The notes under the pieces are model-generated. The model made no database searches, was not told the DNA's origin, and was given only the letters and a program-made list of their open reading frames with translations. A DNA stretch of 19,522 nt, taken from the NCBI GenBank assembly GCA_902478395.1, contig CABSKZ010000015.1:1-19522 (forward strand). The letters are read 5' to 3'. Positions 14,448 through 19,522 of this stretch are shown one piece after another; within the stretch, counting starts at the first letter, position 1, and every line of letters starts with the position of its first letter. This stretch comes from an uncultured Eubacteriales bacterium. GTDB taxonomy: Bacteria; Bacillota; Clostridia; UBA1381; UBA9506. The position numbers were made by a program, and so were the translations under genes.

Positions 14448-15509
14448 ATGCTAACACCTGTAGATATAGAAAACAAGGAATTTGGCAAGGCCTTCCGCGG
14501 TTATGATATTTATGAAGTGGAAGAATTTATGAAAACTATCGTCACCGATTATGAGCGGATTTACCGCGAAAATGCCAATTTGAAGGAAAAAAACGCGATG
14601 CTGGCGGAGACCATCCAGAACTATAAGGGAATGGAGGAAACCATGCAGAACGCCATCATTGTGGCGCAGCGGACCGCGGAGGATATTAAAAAGAACGCCT
14701 ATGAGCGCGCGGAAAATATCTTAAGCGAGGCGCGCGGCAGGGCAAACGAAGCTATTGCAAATGCCGATAAGGCCATTGGTGATTTGGAAAAAAACTTCCT
14801 TGGCATACAGGGCGACATGGATACGTTCCGTGCGCGCATGAGCGCTCTTCTGACGACCTATATGAAGCTTTTGGATGATGTTCCGTCTTATGAAATAAAG
14901 CATATTGAACGTCCGTTTGAGGAAAATGTTGTTGCTCAAAATGAAGATAACAAGCAGGAACCAGTCGTACCGCAGCGGATGAATGTAGAAAATGAGCCGG
15001 TAAAGCAGTATGCTGCACGGGAGATAAATACGGAAGAAGTGCCAGAGAAACAGATTTACACAGGGCGGACGACAAACCCGGTTATTGAACAGCTGATGAA
15101 GGAACGGACGCAGGAGAAGGTTTCGGAGGATACCCGTCCTGTGCAGCCTGTTCAGGCAGCGCAGGCTGTCCGGCAAGAGGAAGAGCCGCGGCAAAATGAA
15201 AAACCGGAACAGCCGCTTAAAGAGAAGAAAACCGGGGCTGTGACGGAGGCGGATTTGGAAGCGCTTCGTCCGCAGGAGCCGCCGAAGAAAATGTTCGCCC
15301 GCCAGGGGGAGCAGGATACGGACTTAGAGGAGATTGCAAAACAGGAGGAACCGGCGTTCGGCCACGACTTCAACAAGGAACTGGCTTTCGAGGTGAAAAA
15401 ACAGACAGTCGATACCGGTGCAAAAGAAAAAGAAATTACGCTGAATTTGGATAAAGGCGAAGGCGATTCCGCAGAATATTTTGATGTATTCAAAGATGAC
15501 TCGCTCTAA
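14448..15509 (+). CDS. divIVA: DivIVA, polar/septal scaffold protein with long C-terminal tail
   Basis: The ATG at 14448 is chosen because AGGGGGAG ends 5 bases before it and it gives the family start MLTPVDIENKEFGKAFRGYDIYEVEEFM; the GTG at 14442 overlaps the ribosome binding site. The protein has 353 residues. Residues 1-~60 are the membrane-curvature-binding N-terminus (F-x-RGYD-x-x-EVEEFM) and residues ~30-150 are a coiled coil. The remaining ~200 residues are a hydrophilic, Gln/Glu/Lys/Pro-rich tail of low complexity. B. subtilis DivIVA is much shorter (about 164 residues). It organises pole and septum proteins. It ends the series that begins with the HlyD-like gene. Confidence 0.94.
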   Translation: MLTPVDIENKEFGKAFRGYDIYEVEEFMKTIVTDYERIYRENANLKEKNAMLAETIQNYKGMEETMQNAIIVAQRTAEDIKKNAYERAENILSEARGRANEAIANADKAIGDLEKNFLGIQGDMDTFRARMSALLTTYMKLLDDVPSYEIKHIERPFEENVVAQNEDNKQEPVVPQRMNVENEPVKQYAAREINTEEVPEKQIYTGRTTNPVIEQLMKERTQEKVSEDTRPVQPVQAAQAVRQEEEPRQNEKPEQPLKEKKTGAVTEADLEALRPQEPPKKMFARQGEQDTDLEEIAKQEEPAFGHDFNKELAFEVKKQTVDTGAKEKEITLNLDKGEGDSAEYFDVFKDDSL

Positions 15510-15535
15510 TCCGGAAACAGTTTGACGGCTATTCT

Positions 15536-15571
15536 GGCAGTCAGGGACGTGGCTCCCCGGCTGCCGCTTTT
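15536..15571 (+). terminator. Weak terminator-like hairpin after divIVA
   Basis: GGCAG (15536-15540) pairs with CTGCC (15561-15565), and inside GGGA pairs with TCCC, followed by GCTTTT. The stem is interrupted, so it is probably partial. No other structure was seen in the 160-base gap before lspA. Confidence 0.4.
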
Positions 15572-15670
15572 GTGTTCCCAGTCCAATGTGCCCGAGGTGG
15601 GGCGTGGTGAACTGGGAGGCACAGAGAAGAGAATTTTTTTGCTATGATATATTTAAGGGAGGAACTATCG

Positions 15671-16132
15671 TTGTTATTGCTGTTTTTTATTGGGGTTTTG
15701 TTCGAGGTCGGTCTAGACCAGCTTACAAAGGTGGTTGCCTCCGGACCGCTGCAACAGGTGGGGACGGTTCCGCTGATTCCTGATGTGTTTCATTTGACAT
15801 ACCTGGAAAACAGAGGGGCAGCCTTCGGCATCCTGCAGGACCAGCGCTGGCTGTTTGCCATTATCACGGTAGCGGTTGTAATCGGGGTGGTTGTATTTCT
15901 GGTCCGGAAACGACCAACTAATAAAATGCTGGTTGTTTCCCTGACCTTGCTGACGGGCGGAGCAATCGGCAACCTCATTGACCGCCTGGCGCGCGGCTAT
16001 GTAGTAGACCTTTTTGATTTCCGGCTGATTAATTTTCCTATATTTAATGTGGCGGATATTTTTGTGGTAGTCGGAGCGTTTCTGCTGGCAGCCTATCTCA
16101 TATTCATTGAGGGCAAAAAGGAGAAACAATAA
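15671..16132 (+). CDS. lspA: LspA, prolipoprotein signal peptidase II
   Basis: The start at TTG 15671 is preferred: AAGGGAGG sits 8 bases upstream and it yields the normal short N-terminus MLLLFFIGVLFEVGLDQLTK; the ATG at 15644 has only a weak site and would add nine residues. With this start it has 153 residues. Four membrane segments are seen (about 2-15, 59-78, 86-104, 127-147). The two catalytic aspartates lie in GNLIDR (D104) and FNVADIF (D129), with NRGAAFG as the third conserved block. It cleaves signal peptides from diacylglyceryl-modified lipoproteins. The stop overlaps the next gene by one base (TAATG), suggesting translational coupling. Confidence 0.94.
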   Translation: MLLLFFIGVLFEVGLDQLTKVVASGPLQQVGTVPLIPDVFHLTYLENRGAAFGILQDQRWLFAIITVAVVIGVVVFLVRKRPTNKMLVVSLTLLTGGAIGNLIDRLARGYVVDLFDFRLINFPIFNVADIFVVVGAFLLAAYLIFIEGKKEKQ

Positions 16133-17064
16133 TGATTCTGCAAGTGGGACCCGAAGAGGCGGGGGCGCGTCTAGATGTTTTTCTGAGCGAGAAGACAGAC
16201 CTGACCCGTTCTGCCGCACAGAAGCTGGCGGCTGACGGCGTTGTACGCGTCAATGGAAAGGCGGCATCAAAAAATCTCCGCCTGAAAGCGGGCGATGAGG
16301 TGGACATTTCCCTCCCAAAACCGCAGATGGCAGAAATTGAGCCCGAGGATATTCCGCTAGATGTGCTCTATGAGGATGTGGACGTGTTGGTTGTGAACAA
16401 GCCACAGGGAATGGTGGTACACCCGGCGGCGGGAAATCTGTGCGGGACGTTGGTGAATGCGCTGATGTTCCACTGCGGCGACAGCCTTTCGGAAATTAAC
16501 GGCGTGATTCGTCCGGGTATTGTGCACCGAATCGACAAGGACACCAGCGGGGTTCTGGTCGTTGCGAAAAACAATAGTGCCCATCTGGCTCTGGCTTCGC
16601 AGTTCGAGGAGCATTCCATTAGCCGCGAATATATTTGCCTGGTGGAGGGCGGAGTAAAAGAGGATTCTTTTACGGTAAACGCGCCGATCGGCCGCCACCC
16701 AAAGGACCGGAAAAAGATGATGGCTGGTGTAAAGGAAGGGCGCAGGGCGGTTACGCATTTTCAGGTGCAGGAGCGGTTCGCGGGCTATACGCTGCTGTCG
16801 TGCCGGCTGGAAACGGGGAGAACACATCAGATACGCGTGCATTTGGCAAGCTTGGGACGGCATATCGTCGGTGACCCGGTTTATGGTCTAAAAAAAGACC
16901 GGCTTGCGCAAAAGCACCACATTATAGGCCAGCTCCTGCATGCGAAAACACTGGGATTTGTTCATCCGGCAACGGGGGCATATATGGAATTTACCACCCC
17001 GCTGCCGCCGTATTTTCGGTCCGTTTTGAAGGATTTGGGCGGACAATACAATAAAAATTTGTAA
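16132..17064 (+). CDS. RluD-family pseudouridine synthase with S4 domain
   Basis: The protein has 310 residues; GGAGAAA precedes the ATG. An N-terminal S4 domain (about 12-65, ARLDVFLSEKTDLTRSAAQKLAADGVVRVNG) is followed by the catalytic domain, with VVNKPQGMVVHPA and GIVHRIDKDTSG (catalytic D135), and later GRTHQIRVHLASLGRHIVGDPVYG. It isomerises uridines in large-subunit rRNA (RluA/RluD group); the exact target cannot be assigned. In Firmicutes it follows lspA (ylyB position). Confidence 0.93.
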   Translation: MILQVGPEEAGARLDVFLSEKTDLTRSAAQKLAADGVVRVNGKAASKNLRLKAGDEVDISLPKPQMAEIEPEDIPLDVLYEDVDVLVVNKPQGMVVHPAAGNLCGTLVNALMFHCGDSLSEINGVIRPGIVHRIDKDTSGVLVVAKNNSAHLALASQFEEHSISREYICLVEGGVKEDSFTVNAPIGRHPKDRKKMMAGVKEGRRAVTHFQVQERFAGYTLLSCRLETGRTHQIRVHLASLGRHIVGDPVYGLKKDRLAQKHHIIGQLLHAKTLGFVHPATGAYMEFTTPLPPYFRSVLKDLGGQYNKNL

Positions 17065-17199
17065 ATTTATATCGGCAGATAAAAGTAATCCGTACTTTAA
17101 TTTTCGGCAGTCGAGCAGGCGGGTGTATCGCTGTAGGCAATTTTTTACCTAAATTTGCTGATTTTTCGAAAAAATTTGTTTAATTTTTGGTTTTTGTGC

Positions 17200-17228
17200 T
17201 TGACTTTACCGATTCGTTAGAATATAAT
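17200..17228 (+). promoter_or_regulatory. Promoter of the sigH-type gene
   Basis: TTGACT (17200-17205) and TATAAT (17223-17228) are 17 bases apart. It is a vegetative-type promoter, about 35 bases before the start codon, and lies within the in-frame upstream extension, which shows that the extension is not translated. The preceding gap 17065-17199 is AT-rich without a clear terminator. Confidence 0.85.
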
Positions 17229-17264
17229 GGAAGCACATTAGCGAAACGGCATGGGAGGGTAACA

Positions 17265-17906
17265 GTGGTGCCTGAGGTTCTTGCTTTCAAAGTGGATAAG
17301 GAATATGGAGCGGTTCCGGAGGAAGAGGTCGTTATATTTGCAAAAAATGGCGACCGGGCTGCTGTGGAATATCTCGTACAAAAATATATGGGATATATCA
17401 GAACCCGTACCAAATCGTATTTTTTAATTGGCGCGGACCGGGAAGATGTTGTGCAGGAAGGCATGATAGGGCTGTATAAGGCGATTCGTGACTTTGACGC
17501 GGGGAAGAATGCCTCGTTCAAAACTTTTGCAGAGCTTTGCATTACACGTCATATCATTACCGCGGTAAAGAGTGCGGCCCGGCAGAAACATAGTCCGCTC
17601 AACTACTATGTTTCCCTGAACAAGACGGAGGACGGTCAGCCTGTCGCCGGAGAAGGGGTAACGGGCAGGCAGCAGGATTTGGATCCTGAGCAGATTATTA
17701 TTGAACGCGAACAGTTTCTCGGTACGGAAAGCCGAATTGTAGAAATGCTCAGCGGATTTGAGTCCGATGTGTTGGCGCTGCATCTCGCTGGAATTCCTTA
17801 CGGCAGAATTGCGGTTCTGCTCGGGAAAGATGCCAAAGCGGTAGATAATGCGTTGCAGCGCATCAAAAAAAAGCTGGAGAAGCAGTTGAATCTAAAAAAA
17901 AGTTAA
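17265..17906 (+). CDS. sigH: SigH (Spo0H)-type RNA polymerase sigma factor
   Basis: The protein has 213 residues from GTG 17265 (or 212 from the adjacent GTG 17268); GGGAGGG lies 5-8 bases upstream. Region 2 is almost identical to the SigH consensus (SYFLIGADREDVVQEGMIGLYKAIRDFD, FAELCITRHIITAVKSA, RQKHSPLN), and region 4 is at the C-terminus (VLALHLAGIPYGRIAVLLGKDAKAVDNALQRIKKKLEKQL). SigH drives early sporulation and transition-state genes, supporting a spore-forming host. In many Firmicutes it lies elsewhere (near rpmG-secE-nusG), so the location here after an rluD-family gene is of note. Confidence 0.95.
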   Translation: MVPEVLAFKVDKEYGAVPEEEVVIFAKNGDRAAVEYLVQKYMGYIRTRTKSYFLIGADREDVVQEGMIGLYKAIRDFDAGKNASFKTFAELCITRHIITAVKSAARQKHSPLNYYVSLNKTEDGQPVAGEGVTGRQQDLDPEQIIIEREQFLGTESRIVEMLSGFESDVLALHLAGIPYGRIAVLLGKDAKAVDNALQRIKKKLEKQLNLKKS

Positions 17907-17950
17907 GTGCTTGCTTGCGGTACGTTGGTGTTGTGTAGGTTGTTGTGGTA

Positions 17951-17975
17951 AAAAGGGAGGCCATGCCTTCGTTTT
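17951..17975 (+). terminator. Probable terminator of the sigH gene
   Basis: AAAAGGGAGGC-CAT-GCCTTCGTTTT forms an 11-bp stem (arms 17951-17961 and 17965-17975) with one mismatch and one G-U pair, T-rich on the 3' side. It may act in both directions. Confidence 0.55.
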
Positions 17976-18014
17976 ACAAATAAATATTTTTTTAACCAAA
18001 GTGAGGGGAAAGAG

Positions 18015-18287
18015 ATGTACGAAGACAAGACATTAGTTTGCAAGGATTGTGGTGCGGAGTTCGTATTCACAGCCGGAGAACAGGAGTTTTACGCGGAGAA
18101 GGGCTTTGAAAACGAGCCGACCCGTTGTAAAGAGTGCAGAGTTGCGAGAAAACAGAACCTGAGACAAAACCGGGAAATGCACACGGCTATTTGCGCAGAA
18201 TGCGGCGCTGAGTGCCAGGTACCGTTCGAGCCGAAGGAAGACAGACCTGTCTATTGCAGCGAGTGTTTCGCGAACCACAGACAATAA
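18015..18287 (+). CDS. Small zinc-ribbon protein with four CxxC knuckles
   Basis: The protein has 90 residues; GAGGGGAAAGAG precedes the ATG. Cys pairs lie at C9/C12, C38/C41, C60/C63 (plus C67) and C81/C84, giving two zinc-binding sites. The first half fits the 'probable zinc-ribbon' family (DCGAEFVFTAGEQEFYAEKGF, PTRCKECR), the second a CxxC domain of the same type (CAECGAECQVPF, PVYCSECF). These small proteins are common in Clostridia; the biochemical role is not known, a nucleic-acid-binding or metal role is plausible. It is followed by a strong terminator. Confidence 0.88.
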   Translation: MYEDKTLVCKDCGAEFVFTAGEQEFYAEKGFENEPTRCKECRVARKQNLRQNREMHTAICAECGAECQVPFEPKEDRPVYCSECFANHRQ

Positions 18288-18334
18288 TCCCTGAGCTTTG
18301 AGGATTGCACTGTAGGTACGGAAAAGTTACATAA

Positions 18335-18365
18335 AGGGTCTGCCCCAGCGGGGCGGGTCCTTTTT
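18335..18365 (+). terminator. Strong terminator after the zinc-ribbon gene
   Basis: A 12-bp stem (arms 18335-18346 and 18350-18361, three G-U pairs, AGC loop) is followed by TTTT. Between it and the next promoter (18366-18519) no gene is seen. Confidence 0.88.
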
Positions 18366-18519
18366 GTGTGCCGGTAAAAGCAGGAAAATTCTGTCGGCGC
18401 TGGCGGCTTATTTATAACTTTTGCAGCGTGAGGCTGTTGTTTTTTTCATTTTGACCGGAACTGGTGCGGAAAAATGCGTGATTTTGTGGATATTTTCTGC
18501 ATTTTTTTGCGAAAATGGG

Positions 18520-18548
18520 TTGCAATCCGAATACATAGCTGTTATAAT
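18520..18548 (+). promoter_or_regulatory. Promoter of the rimP-nusA operon
   Basis: TTGCAA (18520-18525) and TATAAT (18543-18548) are 17 bases apart. The predicted start near 18555 gives a leader of about 80 bases before rimP. Confidence 0.82.
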
Positions 18549-18576
18549 ATAGATGTTAATCTGATACGATATTGTA

Positions 18577-18605
18577 GAAAGAGTGGGGAATTTTCCCACT
18601 CTTTC
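18577..18605 (+). promoter_or_regulatory. Hairpin in the rimP leader
   Basis: GAAAGAGTGGG (18577-18587) and CCCACTCTTTC (18595-18605) are a perfect 11-bp inverted repeat with a 7-base loop, in the leader between promoter and ribosome binding site. The following bases CGTATTG are not a T-run, so it is a stable leader hairpin rather than a terminator. Confidence 0.7.
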
Positions 18606-18635
18606 GTATTGTAAGGGAAAAGCAGGAGGGCAACA

Positions 18636-19097
18636 ATGGCATATAACAAAACAGAACAGAAGACGCTGGAGCTTGTTGCTCCAATTTGTGCGCGCTGCGG
18701 CCTGTCTGTATGGGATGTGGAGTTTAAGAAGGAAGGGCCAGACTATTTTCTTCGAGTATTTTTGGACCGGGCTGGTGGTGTAAGCATCGACGACTGCGAG
18801 GCGGTCAGTAGAGAACTGGATGCCGCGCTCGATGAGGCGGACCCGATTCCGCAGGCTTACATGCTGGAGGTCTGTTCTGCAGGGCTGGACAGAAGCCTAA
18901 CGAAACCAGAGCACTTTGAGGCGATGGCCGGCAGGGAGGTTGATGTGAAATTGTATGCGCCGCTGGACGGAGAGAAAGAATTCTGTGCGGTGCTTGAAGG
19001 ACTGGAAAACGGGAATGTTGTTTTGCAATACAGGGGTGATGTGGTGAAACTTCCGAGAAATCAATTCAGCAGCATATGCCTTGCTGTTCAATTTTAG
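18636..19097 (+). CDS. rimP: RimP, ribosome maturation factor
   Basis: The protein has 153 residues; AGGAGGG lies 5-6 bases before the ATG. Family blocks are present: the N-terminal KTEQKTLELVAPICARCGLSVWDVEF, then FLRVFLDRAGGVSIDDCEAVSRELDAALDE, the signature LEVCSAGLDRSLTKPEHF, and a C-terminal SH3-like barrel (REVDVKLYAPLDGEKEFCAVLEGL). It helps assemble the 30S subunit. It is followed by nusA, the conserved operon order in most bacteria. Confidence 0.95.
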   Translation: MAYNKTEQKTLELVAPICARCGLSVWDVEFKKEGPDYFLRVFLDRAGGVSIDDCEAVSRELDAALDEADPIPQAYMLEVCSAGLDRSLTKPEHFEAMAGREVDVKLYAPLDGEKEFCAVLEGLENGNVVLQYRGDVVKLPRNQFSSICLAVQF

Positions 19098-19108
19098 ATA
19101 GATTCTGG

Positions 19109-19199
19109 GAAGCTGGGTGTTCGTGCCCTGCTTCTTCCGCCGGCTGCTGTGTGCGGCGGGACCTCTTTAGTTTATGAATATATGCCGGCACACAGCGGC
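19109..19199 (+). promoter_or_regulatory. Leader hairpins between rimP and nusA
   Basis: Three helices are possible in this 120-base gap: GAAGC-t-GGG with CCC-t-GCTTC (19109-19134); CCGCCG with CGGCGG (19137-19142 and 19154-19159); and a 12-bp helix with one G-U between 19143-19154 and 19188-19199. The second and third cannot form fully together, since both use base 19154 and the loop of the second is part of the third. The gap contains no terminator with a T-run. Confidence 0.5.
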
Positions 19200-19217
19200 A
19201 GAATGGAGAATTAAAAA

Positions 19218-19522
19218 ATGAATCAGGAGTTTATGTCCGCGCTTGCGGAAGTGGCGGAACAAAAAAATATTAGCAAGGAAGCTCTGGTGGAAACAATTGA
19301 ACTGGCGCTCATTGCAGCCTACAAAAAAAATTATGGACACGCGCAGAACGTAAAGGTCAATGTTGACCGTGAATCGGGAGAGATTCGGGTTTTTCAGCAG
19401 AAAACGGTTGTGGAGGAAGTGGAGGACCCGCAGTTGGAAATCGGTCTTTCAGAGGCGCAGGCAATTGACAAACGCTATGGCCTGGCAGATGTGGGAGATT
19501 TTGAAGTAACCCCGAAGACATT
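19218..19522 (+). CDS. nusA: NusA, transcription elongation factor (N-terminal part)
   Basis: The start at ATG 19218 follows GGAGAA. The visible 101 residues match the NusA N-terminal RNA polymerase-binding domain (NISKEALVETIELALIAAYKKNYG, VKVNVDRESGEIRVFQQKTVVEEVEDP, EIGLSEAQAI, VGDFEVTP). NusA controls pausing, termination and antitermination. The gene is cut by the window edge. Confidence 0.93.
   Translation, partial: MNQEFMSALAEVAEQKNISKEALVETIELALIAAYKKNYGHAQNVKVNVDRESGEIRVFQQKTVVEEVEDPQLEIGLSEAQAIDKRYGLADVGDFEVTPKT

Noticed and set aside
17187..17264. Upstream extension of the sigH frame
   Set aside because: It contains the TTGACT-N17-TATAAT promoter, so it cannot be translated from that transcript; GGGAGGG supports the GTG starts.

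Overview
The window looks like a chromosomal segment of a low-to-mid-GC, spore-forming Clostridia-type Firmicute, possibly an Oscillospirales/Ruminococcaceae relative. The basis is the block yggS (ylmE)-sepF-ylmH-divIVA, then lspA, an rluD-family gene, a spo0H/sigH-type sigma factor and rimP-nusA, together with strong AGGAGG-type ribosome binding sites and regular TTGnnn-N17-TATAAT promoters. The genus cannot be fixed from the sequence.

Left part (1-6800), polysaccharide-related accessory locus. Two minus-strand genes encode a heparinase II/III-like lyase (cut by the window edge) and a secreted protein with two jelly-roll-like and two bacterial Ig-like domains. Divergent from them is a large two-transmembrane AraC-type regulator with an extracytoplasmic sensor. 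The natural reading is that the regulator senses an extracellular glycan signal and controls the secreted protein and the lyase. No transporter genes are visible.

Middle part (6800-10560), accessory region. It holds a free-standing small serine recombinase, a structured leader, a B12-binding radical SAM enzyme, a roughly 900-base stretch without a convincing protein gene, and a Cys/Pro-rich 78-residue protein on the minus strand. The gene-poor stretch has a 13-bp inverted repeat. It also has a consensus promoter and a strong intrinsic terminator, both on the minus strand and about 330 bases apart, which suggests an unidentified non-coding RNA. The leader before the radical SAM gene can hide its ribosome binding site and has a competing 12-bp pairing with upstream sequence.

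Right part (10558-19522), mostly housekeeping. A minus-strand cyclophilin is divergent from a plus-strand series: a HlyD-like membrane-anchored protein, YggS, SepF, YlmH and a long DivIVA (cell division and envelope), then LspA and an RluD-type pseudouridine synthase, SigH, a small zinc-ribbon protein, RimP and the start of NusA. Several leaders and gaps here carry hairpins (rimP leader, nusA leader, a terminator-like element inside ylmH).

No rRNA, tRNA, CRISPR array or complete insertion sequence was seen. The best candidates for something undescribed are the minus-strand RNA at about 9855-10187 and the switch-like leader at 7661-7808.
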